From NCBI GenBank assembly GCA_034698045.1, contig JAQGAU010000888.1, positions 1 to 22,926 of the forward strand: a stretch of 22,926 nucleotides of DNA, given 5' to 3'. Positions within the stretch are counted from its first letter, which is position 1. The number at the start of each line of letters is the position of its first letter. The stretch is from Paramacrobiotus richtersi. Taxonomy: Eukaryota > Tardigrada > Eutardigrada > Parachela > Macrobiotidae. A program made the position numbers and the translations under genes. Below, piece by piece: positions 1-10,600 of the stretch. Under the pieces are notes generated by a model. That model was not told the DNA's origin. It worked only from the letters and a program-made list of their open reading frames with translations, and ran no database searches.

Positions 1-273
1 CAATGGCCAGCTAGAGTTAGACAGCCACTGTTCTACGATGTATCACAGCAACGTGCTACGGCAACTCACAATTGTCAGACATACAGTAGTAACAGTACTA
101 ATCCATATTCGATGCACAATATACCTCGGCAGAAGATGTGGAACGATAATTTACGGATAAAACGACGACGAATAATTCTGACAAAAATACCGATTAAATT
201 GAATAACGTGATGAAAAAAAAATAAATTACGAATACTAATTAAAAAAATTCAGCATGGCAGTATTTAGTTCAC
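1..273 (-). other. Probable first intron and start of exon 2 of the ACP6-like gene
   Basis: This AT-rich stretch continues the minus-strand phosphatase gene. The reading frame of exon 1 closes in an A/T-rich run near 236. A possible donor GTGAAC lies at 273-268 and a possible acceptor AG at 34-33, giving a phase-consistent join (phase 1) into an open frame running off base 1 (reads QWLSNSSWPL). An alternative donor GTTGGT lies at 322-317, just after residues FLDQ. Neither can be chosen without transcripts or a homologue alignment. Confidence 0.3.
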
Positions 274-613
274 TGTTATGCATAATATCATTCAGAAAAG
301 TATCGCCATAACGAACACCAACCTGATCCAGAAATGTCAGGATTCTCAGCGGGGTCCGCGCTCCATGGCGAAAAAATGCCTGGACATTGCGCAACTGCAG
401 GTCTTCCAGTTTGGGCACATTATCCTCGTTGATGTCGCGGATCTCGGATCCGTCCGTATCGAAGACGGGTGTCTGGGGTCGCTCCCGGCTGACTCCATGC
501 GGTAAGGACGGATCCGTCGCGCTCGCCGTAGTATCGGCATGGACACTCCGGAATAAGCCCGAGGAGCCAGTGAACACGGCGCCCAACACATTGATTCTTC
601 GCCACTTCCACAT
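274..613 (-). CDS. ACP6: Histidine acid phosphatase, ACP6-like (first coding exon, partial gene)
   Basis: The product should be a histidine phosphatase. In the ACP6 family the substrate is lysophosphatidic acid and the enzyme is mitochondrial. The signature RHGARTP is at residues 82-88, with the catalytic Arg-His pair at 82-83. The flanks LQLRNVQAFF before it and LRILTFLDQV after it follow the ACP6 pattern (hydrophobic strand, RHGARSPL, LEEQVEW) more closely than prostatic or lysosomal acid phosphatases. The first 25 residues are basic and hydrophobic (MWKWRRINVLG), compatible with a presequence or signal. The start at 613 is preceded directly by an in-frame TGA. The rest of the catalytic domain, including the distal HD motif, lies outside the window, so activity cannot be judged. 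The 3' boundary of the exon is tentative. The gene is divergent from the RRP5 homologue. Confidence 0.65.
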
Positions 614-1322
614 TCAACAAATGGGCATAGTTTAGAGGAATGAAGATGCGAAGTGTTAATTACTTATTGGAACTGATTATTGGGAACCAGAAGGCAGCTG
701 AATGAAGGATCAGATGGTACTGTTGACGTACTGAGAAAAACAAAAAAATTCGGCTCACTGGCTGTGGGAACCGATGGGGAAGGGAGATAAAAAAGAAACG
801 CGCGATAAAAATCAACAGCTGACTGCGGCACGGTGCTGTTCCACTGGCATGTTCCACATCACTGCACAGTCATCACTATCAGATGGGAAATCCACTTCGG
901 TTAGTACTGGAAATGACTTGTGCGTGCTGCGGTCGATGCCATTTTCCATCGAGCAGATTCCAATGGAACAGTGGCAACCGGGAATATGTTGATTAATTTT
1001 AGAAGCGCAGTTTCGGCTGAAAAAAAATGAAGCAAGTCAGGAATTCTGGTTTTTGAAGTTAATTAAAAAGCTGCATGTTCCAGTTAACTTTCGTGATTCC
1101 CGCAGTGCAGCAGGCTTTTAACCATACATCTGGGAATATTGATTTTTATACCGTCTTCCCTGAAACGCCGGAATACTGTTTCGGTTCGAGCCGTTTGATA
1201 TTTTGATAAATGTGATTTTCGGACGGAATCCTGTATTCATCAACTGCTGCAACTCGTCCCAGTTTCAGCTTTCCTCTCTCCTTTTCCCTTGTTCTTACAG
1301 TGACTGAATACTGCCATCCCAA
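614..1322. promoter_or_regulatory. Divergent intergenic region between the ACP6-like and RRP5 genes
   Basis: About 0.7 kb separates the two start codons, so both promoters and 5' UTRs must lie here. No convincing TATA box was seen. A small inverted repeat, TCGATG/CATCGA, lies near 932-951. ORFs in this stretch (for example 660-857 minus and 774-992 plus) show no recognisable protein features. A strong pyrimidine tract ending in CAG at 1300 is listed separately. Confidence 0.5.
1269..1300 (+). other. Strong 3' splice acceptor upstream of the RRP5 start codon
   Basis: A pyrimidine tract of about 30 nt ends in TTCTTACAG at 1300, only 22 nt before the ATG at 1323. An in-frame TGA at 1305-1307 confirms that coding does not extend upstream. 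It is either the end of a 5' UTR intron or a trans-splicing acceptor. No matching upstream donor was singled out. Confidence 0.5.
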
Positions 1323-1655
1323 ATGGCGGAGAAATGTTTCCCCCGAGGTGGCGGTGCGTCGTCGGAGACAACTTCGGATGGAAAACGCAGATCATCGCAA
1401 GGAGCTTCATCGGGTCCCCGGCGAATTCACAAAAAGTTCTCCGACACTGACATAATCGGTGACGATTCACTGGGTGTGGCCAGTGCAGAAAAAGCCGTGG
1501 AACGAGAATCTAACATCTTCACCAAGCTCAGGAAGCAGAAATTGTCGAGAGAACGGCACAAAGCGGAGTCGAAAGACCGAGCCAAGAAGAAACGTGCCAA
1601 CACGGAACACTTGGTTCGCGATGAAGAGAAGATTATCGAGCATCTTTCCTATACG
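1323..1655 (+). CDS. PDCD11: RRP5 exon 1: basic, low-complexity N-terminus
   Basis: The exon encodes residues 1-111, ends in phase 0 before GTAAGA, and is rich in Lys/Arg/Glu/Ser. It carries FPRGG near the start and RRIHKKFSD near residue 35, matching the FPRGG...RKIHK opening of vertebrate PDCD11. The second half (residues 67-100) is strongly charged (KLRKQKLSRERHK) and probably a nucleolar localisation or RNA-contact segment. Confidence 0.85.
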
Positions 1656-4600
1656 GTAAGAAGGTGTAAATATGTGCCAATATTATGCTAATATTGTTGT
1701 TAACGAATTACGTTAATTTATAAACTATCCTTTGCTAAGAATTAAAGATAAAAATATTTGGAACTGTTTTTCATTTCGTCAAGTCCGACTCAAGTGGTTG
1801 TTTTTAAACGGAGAAATGTTTTTTCCAGACTTTAGTCCCTGGAATGGTGCTTCTCGGACGGATAAAAGAGTTTCTGGGATCAGAGTTGCTCGTTACGCTA
1901 CCCGGAGGATTACGTGGATTTGTCAATCCCTTTGATATATCGGATGCATTTTCTGTGCGATTAAAAGCACTCGAACATGGAACAAAGTCAGAAGAAGATG
2001 AGGTACAGTGAAACGGTGTATTTTATCATTCGTTTACAGTTTTTACGGGAGAATACACTACAGTGCGTTGTGCGCAAATGGGGAAATATTGTTTAATGAT
2101 TATTTTCCTATAGCTAATTTTCGTACTTTTCTTTGAACTTTGTTGTGCGACGGCAAAAATCCTTTCTATTTAAGCATAAAATTTAATGGCATCTGTTTAT
2201 GTAAACTGAATAGTAAGTAATTTGCTAGGTGCAAAAACTTACCAAAAAAGTAATTTTTGAAATCAACGATTCAACATCTGATAATATTATAACGATTAGG
2301 CTGCACGTTATCGCATCGCAACAGCTGGTAAACCTGATATGACTTGCAGCATGGTAAATGTAGTAATAACCGATAGCGTAGAACAGTGGCTGCGATTGAA
2401 ATTCATCGTCCAGTCCATCGAACGATTGACAGATTCGGACTTGATGTCCGAAAGGATTTTGTGCATGTTTAAAAATTACAATTACTGTAAACTTATTGCT
2501 GTTTTTTCTTGAAATTTGGCTAGATAATTTACTTACTGAAGACGCGACGGTTATGTTTATTGTAATTGGGTTTGCCGTGGTTCATTGATCTTCGTTTTCG
2601 ATTTTGCAGTGAACATTTTTCAGATGAGATTTTTTTATCCCTTGTTAGAGCTGGTTGGATTTTTAATCCTGAACTGTACTTTTCGTTCTCTTTAGTTCCT
2701 TTAGCAAACTCGCCTGTTTTTCTTAGGTCCAGAGCCTACTCCGTCTCTTCCCCGCCAACCGCATGGTCATCTGCAAGATCAAATCCATCGCCAAAGACCC
2801 GACCAAAGCCGCCAGCAATCACGCCCGCGTCACCGTCCACCTGACACTCAACCCCCGCGACATCCTCCCCGACATGGCTAGCCATCTCTTCAACGGCACC
2901 GTCCTCCCGGCGGCCATCTCCAGCGTGGAGGAGCACGGCTACGCCATGGATATCGGTCTGGACGCCCAGTCCATCCGGGCGTTTCTCCCCCGGAACAAGG
3001 CGCTGATTGACGGGGAGGTGAACGGCCCGGTGATGGAGGAGGGGCAGGTGGTGATTTGTGCGGTGGAGACGGGTGGGTTGAGTGGGAAGAATACGACGGT
3101 CCGGGCGGTGCAGTTGAATCGGAATGTGGCCGGGGTGGAGTGGGGGGCCAAGAGTATTAGTCCGGCGAATTTGCTGCCCGGGGCGATTGTCGATGTGGTG
3201 GTGGAGAAGGTGATGGATGCGGGGCTGCGGGTGACGTGTGGATCGGTCCAGGTAAATTAGGAAACTGTTACGAGGTAGCGTAATGTTGATTGCGCCACAT
3301 GCGGTAGACTTACTGCATTTTGTATGTATTTATAATTTTATTTTTTTTATAATAATTATATTATATATTTTTATAATATATTTGTAATATATATTTTTTT
3401 ATTTTTATATATATTTATGTGTGATTTATAAATTCAGTACTCAGGTCCTAGGTTCAGGGCGAATCGGTTTAGATAGACCGGGAAAAACTGTGTAATTTTT
3501 CATGGGTTAACTTGTGTTGTAAGTGTTCAGTGCTGTACTAATGCTGCGTATAAAGTTATAGTAATTTGTAGAGTGTATTCGAGCGTATAGGATTTCCGCT
3601 ACATGTGCCAAAATCGGAATATTTTATGTGAGGTTATATTACGCTGACAGTTATGATGTATGAACTAGATTAATACGTAGCAAAGGAAATTGCCGAATTT
3701 CACGTTAGGTAACGGTTGTTGTAGTATGATGGCTTGCTCATGTGCAGTTCTACTTCGTGAGTGTAAGAGATACACAGCGTTTCTATTATTGATCCAAGTG
3801 CATAATACACGCATTTCATTTCTACGCTGTTATATGAAACGTATGTTCGACAGATTTTTTTAATATTTCGAGGTAGAATTTCCGTTACCGGCACAGCCGA
3901 ATCACTGATTTTCACTTCAGTAGTGCGTTCTTCCTATCATCTCCTAATAGTAGTCAACCGAACACGTGAAGCGCTTAAATAAGTTTATTTGTCTGATCCT
4001 GACTTTTCGAACCTTTTGCAAAGTGCAGAAAGCTTTATAATCTTCTTAATTGTCTGCTAACTGCGGTAGGGTTTCGTTTCGCGTTTCCACTTGATCGGCC
4101 CGATTGATTCCTTGGAAAACCACAATGAAGGCGAGAAAATGTCCGCTCGTGTTTTGTACACCAACCCCGTCACGAAACAGACCGCCTTCTCCCTGAAAAC
4201 CACCCTCTGGAACGCGCAGTCCTGGAACCAAATCTCCCACCACGATCTCTACGAAGGCTGCGTCATCAAGCAAGCCAAGGTACTGGATGCGGTGGAGAAT
4301 GTCGGCGTGTACTTTGCCTTGAACGAGCGACAAGTGGCGTTTGCCTCCCGGAAGAATCTGGACATTCCGCCCACGGAGACCGTCCGAGCCAGCTTCCGGG
4401 TGGGATCGGAGCATCCGTGTGTGGTGGTGGGGTTTAATGATCTGGATGAGATTGTGCTGGTGAATTTGAAGAGCTCACTGATTAGTCAGCCGTTGCTGTC
4501 GTACCATGACGTCAAAGTCGGGCAGGTGCTCGAGTGTAAGGTGCGGAGTATGGTGCCGGGTGGGATTGTTGTGGTGATTGGAGAGCGGATACAAGGTATG

Positions 4601-7600
4601 AATTGCTACATATTGTAATACATCCCCATACGTTTTGCTATATAGGCCGCTGAAAGAATTTTTGTGAAAACGTTTGCTTTTCCTAATTTTGTAATTTGTA
4701 GCCAGTTAGTCTTGTGGTAGGACGTCTATTCCAGCCGGAAGGTTGTGGTGCTAAGTGCTAAAGGAGAGTTTTTTAACGGAAATAATTTCTTTTTAATGCA
4801 GTGACGGGCTGAGAATGTGGTGCGTGAATGAATACAAGATTAAGATATCTTGGAAGATAATATGATCTGTATAAATGATTGAAGTCGCAGGTTAATTACT
4901 CTAATGTGAATACCTGTGTGGGAAATTTTGACTGTGATATGAATGGTGCATACATAGTGAGGGACATGTCATCATGACATTTTCATCCCGGAAAGCTTTT
5001 TGTTCATATATAACTTGGTTCGGTCAAACGCTGATGAAAAAAGCGTTTTTAGTTTTTACCAATATTAGCGATGAATTCAGTGTCATACATACAAATGGCA
5101 TTCTCAAGTAAGCATTTTGTTGTATTGGACTTACTGCCAGTGTTCTACGCTTTCCGTGTTGGTGTGTGAAATACTCACTAGTCAGCTTTATACTCAGAAA
5201 TTGATACAAAATATTCAGAAGGCCGGATAAGAACTAGTGGTTGTCAGTAGGTTAAAGTAAGTACTGAATTTGCTTTGGTTCGTATGTTACCTGTATGGAA
5301 AGCTCGTTTGCTTGTTTTAACTGAAAAACTAGCTGGAAAATTAAAATCAGTCGTTATTTAACGATATTCCCCGAGATATCGTTCGGGTCAACGATTCAGT
5401 TCTCAGCTTCTCGAGATCAGTATCGGAGCGATGAATGATTCAGAGCGGTTTTTCCGATTACTTTCTGATTTTATTACTCATGAATCATTTTGTTAACAGG
5501 TTTCATTCCCTCTGTGCACTTGACGGAAGTCCCCCTGAAACACTGGGAAAAGAAATTCAGCACCAACATGAACCTAACCTGCAAAGTGATGGAGGTTGAT
5601 CCGGAGCGGCGTAGTCTCGTGTTAACGCATAAGAAAAGCCTGATGGAGGCCAAAGATCCGGTTCCGCAGTCCTATGAGGAAGCCGATCCCGGGAAAGTGT
5701 TCGCGGGAGTGATCAGTCGGATCCGGGATACCGGGATGCTGATTCGCTTCTTCCAGCGGGTGCGAGGCTGGGTGCCGGCCAGCGAGTTTGTGGAGGGGAT
5801 CAGTCTGGAGAATCTGTATTATGCCGGGCAGACGGTGCGGTGTAAGGTGTTGCGGTGTGATAAGAAGACGAATAATCTGCAGTTATCGTTGCGGCTGATC
5901 AAGGCGGATGCCCAGGCGAAGATGCAGGTTGGTGATTGTCACTCGAATATAGAAATATATCTAGGAGATATTTTGACAATCTTTTGCCAGGTTGATTTGT
6001 TGGAACAGTAAACGCACAGCTGATTTCGAAAAAAATATGACTTTCAGTACTAGACTCTCATTTTTTTGATGGCTTTAAGTCTATACAGCTTTTGGTACCT
6101 GCTGGTTGACAGGGGCTCGAGCCATTATTCTACGTTTTTTGCACTTCTGTATAGCATGAGAAAGGCAGTGCATTGGTTCGCCCTGCCATGTCAAAAGGTT
6201 TTGAACAGGAAAACGTGGCGCAGGGCCAGGCATTTATGTACGAATTTGTGAGATTGTTGATTGATGTTTTTATTGATAGAAATTTAATGGATACTTTTTG
6301 ATAGCTTTTGCCAAAATTATAGTTCGACAGAAACAGCGTACGAGTCTTTGGAAAAAAAATGTATTGTTGACTACGCGGCTTTCTTGTTTTTTTTCTGGGG
6401 TATGAATGATTAAACATTCGATAACCATAATTTTGCTGCTTAGCTGAGCCATTGATCTACGATTTGGCACTTCCATGTAATATGGAAAAAGCAGTGCCAC
6501 TGATTTGTCTTTGCGTGTCAGAAGGCTATAAAAGACAGGAGTGCGTTTAATGTTTCTTTTTTTTGTTGAGAATGTATTATGCTACGAAGAAAATATTTCT
6601 ATAACGGGGAAGACTGCCACCGGAATCCGTCGTTCTTTTGGTTGTAACTATCTGTTGTAATGCAACACCCACAGTTAATTGTACTCCCCTCATGTTTTTT
6701 ATATTGGCTAATTTTCTGAGCTTTCCTGACACACGTGAAAATTTGGATGGTCCTTCCTTTTATCCAGACTAATGTAGTCTGTTTTTTTTGTACTAGGGCT
6801 CATCCGGATTGGGCACCCTTGTCCAGTGCCGCGTCAACAAAGTCACCCCGACCGGCCTGGAAATCCGGCTGGTAACGACCGAAGCCACCGGGTTTATTCC
6901 CCTAATCCACACCGCTGACGCGCCCTCCACCGATCCGGCATCTCTCTCACATTTTGAAATCAACCAGCTCATCAAGGAAGCCATCGTCGTCAAACTGGTT
7001 CCCTTGACTTTGTCCATCAAGCCGTCGTACATTGAAGCCGTCGAGCACCATGATCTGCCGACGGCGTTTGAGGACTTCCATATCGGCCGGGAGACCGTGG
7101 CCACCGTGAATAATGTGAAGAATTATGGGGTGTTTGTGGAAGTGGCCAATGGAGTGGGGGGATTGTTGCCCAAGAGGTTGATGGTGGATGTGGGGAAGGA
7201 GTTGAAGCTGGGGGATAGTGTGCTGGTTAAGACGGAGCAGATTGATGAGGAGAAGCGGAGGGTGCTGTTTCGGATGGTCAAAAAGGTGAGAAAGGGTTTG
7301 TGTTTAGGATTTTCGATAAGTTGGAGTGCATTGAAGGTTCGGTTGCTTTCAGCTTGTACTTTTCTGAATAATATCCTGTAGAAGTTATTTTTACCATTAT
7401 TTTTATATTTTATGCTTATAAAGTATTTTTCTTTTGAATTTTTTATGGCAAAAAAATGTAGGAAAACGGCGTTGACTGATGCGCTGATAAGTTCAGTAAT
7501 TTATTCTTGCTAAACTTTCTCTGAAAATGTTAACAGCGCTGCGCTTTATTTATTCCAAACGATGTTTGTTTTTGCACTTGCACGATGAATACCAACGTGC

Positions 7601-10600
7601 ATAGTTACTGTGTTCACGATTTTTCTGATGAATATTGTCATTTTCTTGTTCAGCATGGTTTTCCAATGAAATGAAATCAGAATTGTCAACTAATGCTTAA
7701 GTTCTGTGCTGTAGGTTGGGGCGGCCGACACGGAGAATGTCCAGAAGAAGTCAACTGAGAAATCTGCCGATGATGAGAAACCCCCAGTCAATCTGGGAAA
7801 ACACGCGTACGGGGATATCGTTTCCGGGAAAATCATTGCTGTAGAAAAGACCCGGTTAAAACTCCGCACAACGGCCAAAATGATCGGTTACATCCGTCAA
7901 AATGAACTTTGCGATCAAGAGAACAACAAGAAGGCGAAGCTGGATTCCTACCACGTCAATCAAATCATAACGGCCAGGGTGATTGGAGTGAAACTCGTGC
8001 CGGTCACGCGACCAAAGGGAAAACGTGTCCTGACCAAGAAGATCATTCCCAAACCTCCGGTGTATGATTTCTCTGTTCGACATTCAGTATTGGCGGCCAA
8101 AGACGTGGAGGAGTTGCGGACCATTATCAAAGAGGAGAAACCGGTGGGAAGAGTGGAAATCAAGGTGGAGGCGGATCCAGAGTTTGAGGGATTGCAGGGT
8201 AGGGATGGAGGGATTGTTGGAGAGGTGAAGAAGCGGAAAGACGACAAGGTGCGGTTGAAATCATCCAGTTTTAGTTGTGTGTCAAGTGAAAAGTGTGTTG
8301 CAGAAGCAGACTGGAGGAAGGAATACGTCGGCTGTCGATTCGTTGGTATCGCAGTTGGTTGTGCCAAAGTTCACGTGGGATGAGGATGAGGAGGCGGCGG
8401 AAGAGGATAGCGGTGTGGAGTCGGGTGTTAACACTGGCAGTGAGGTAACTGAACCCGGTTGTTTGTTTTCTGAAGTCATGGCGATGTTTGAAGGGGTCTG
8501 CATTAGCGATTCCAAGCTCCGACGTTTTCAAAACTGCTTTTTATGAAGTTATTTTTTACCGTACCTGTTTTCTGTATTTTCATTGCTTCGTTATATACGT
8601 TTATTCATCATCAGAATTATTTATTCCTTGGGAATTTTGATCTGTTTTGTCCATATTCTGTTTCGGTATTGTTACTTTTTGTTGAAATGTTTTCGATAGT
8701 ACTTTTCTCATATATTTGTATGGTTTTTTAATTCAGTTTGCGTATACGAGAAGTTTTTTCCCGTTTTGAGTGTATCGGCCTATCTTGACCTGGCTGTTGT
8801 TGAAACAGGACGAATCGTCGAGGAAACGGAAAAAACTCACTAGGTCGGAAGAGCGGAGAACCTACGACGTAAGTGACTACCGTTAAATTTTGTTCTTTAA
8901 GAGTGACAACCAATTGAAATATATGTTGATTAAATGCATCGAATGTGCGCTTACAGAACGAGCGTGTGAGGGACGTTAATGGAAATGCTCTGGAGACTGT
9001 CGACGATTTTGAGCGGTTGGTTTTAATGACACCGAATGACTCAATGGCGTGGATTCGGTTTATGGCGTTCCACCTGGAGAAACGCCAAATTCCCGAAGCC
9101 AAACTAGTCGGACAGCGTGCCTTGAAGGCAGTGTCGTTCCGGTAAGTTAGCTCCGAAAACAACAATTCTACACCGAAAACATCGGTTTTTTCATTTTTGG
9201 ATAATTGAAGGGAAGCTTTGTGAATTCCATAACCCTGCATGTGGGGGATACAAATATTTATGAGAGATAAAACGAAACAATTGGCAAGTGGCATATCGAA
9301 TTAACGAATTCGGAACGTAATATTTTTATATTATTAATTTTTATCGTTGTTTATTTCTATTTTTATATTATTAATTTTTATCTTTCTTTTTTTAATATTT
9401 TTATATTTTTCTCAGTTTTTCTGTTTTTTTTTATATATACGTGATAAATTTTCCATATGTTTTAGTAACGAAACGGACAAGTTTAACGTGTGGATTGCGC
9501 TGTTGAATCTGGAGAATCTCCACGGCACCAAGGATTCCCTGGACAATATCCTGCAGAATGCGATGCAGCACAACGATCCACTGAAGATTTACCGGCAGAT
9601 GGCGGCCATTTTTGTGAATACCGGCAAACATGAGGTGCGCGTCGTGTTTGCATAAAAGAGTACAATAGAATTTATCAGCAGATATTTATATAACCACTAG
9701 ACGAACGAGCCACTACAATCGATGACTGATAGATGTGTGAACTTGCTTGTGATGCGTCATGTCTGGGTGCGACTGATCAATGAAAAGGTGAATGTTTTAC
9801 TTGTCGTTGTCAGGAAGCCGAGGCGGTTTATAAAAAGATGACCAATCGCTTCAAAGAAATAAAGGATGTGTGGATGGATTATGGTGGATATTTAATGAAG
9901 ACTGGGAAAAATGATGAGGCGCATCAACTTATGCAGCGCAGCTTTAAGGTTTTGGATCCAAAAAGCCGTAAGTAAACTGTTCATAATAATCCTGAATAAC
10001 GAATAATTAATTTAATTTTTTAACTTGATATTTATATAATTTTTAATGATACTTGTAGTTGTATCGGCTTTCAGCTGAAATATATGTATCTACTGGAAGT
10101 ATGAATAAAATCAGCGGAAATAAATTTTTAAAGTAATATCGGATGAATGTGCATGTGTGGTATGTTTCTAAAATATACTTTTTTTTTGCTTATTTTTCAT
10201 TACTATTTGTACGTGCACTGGTTCGATCGGTGATTTGACTGCTGTTTGTTGGCGTTGACATTGCAGCCCTTCAAAGTTGAATGTCGATTTACTGTTGTAG
10301 AAGTGGATATCATTGTGAGGTTTGCCCTGTTGGAACTGCAGCATGGATCGAAAGAGCGTGCAAAAACCATGTTTGAGAATCTTATTTCCAATTATCCCCG
10401 GCGAGCGGATTTGTTGCATACATACCTCAGCCAGCTGATCAAAATTAACGAACCGGCGCCGGTGATAAGGTGAGTCAACGTTGCAGTCATTTTCAGCAGT
10501 TTGGACATGTTTTGCTTTGTTTCTGTTCCATTAATTTTCCAGTTCTGTTTAATTTCACAATCAAATACAAAGATTTCCATATTATACCGCATAATGTAAA

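Noticed and set aside
4046-4414. 122-residue minus-strand ORF
   Set aside because: It is fully antisense to RRP5 exon 4, whose sense frame encodes S1 repeats. The minus frame has no recognisable domain.
8728-9294. 188-residue minus-strand ORF
   Set aside because: It is antisense to RRP5 exons 9 and 10, which encode recognisable HAT sequence in phase. The minus frame crosses those exons and the flanking introns without splice logic.
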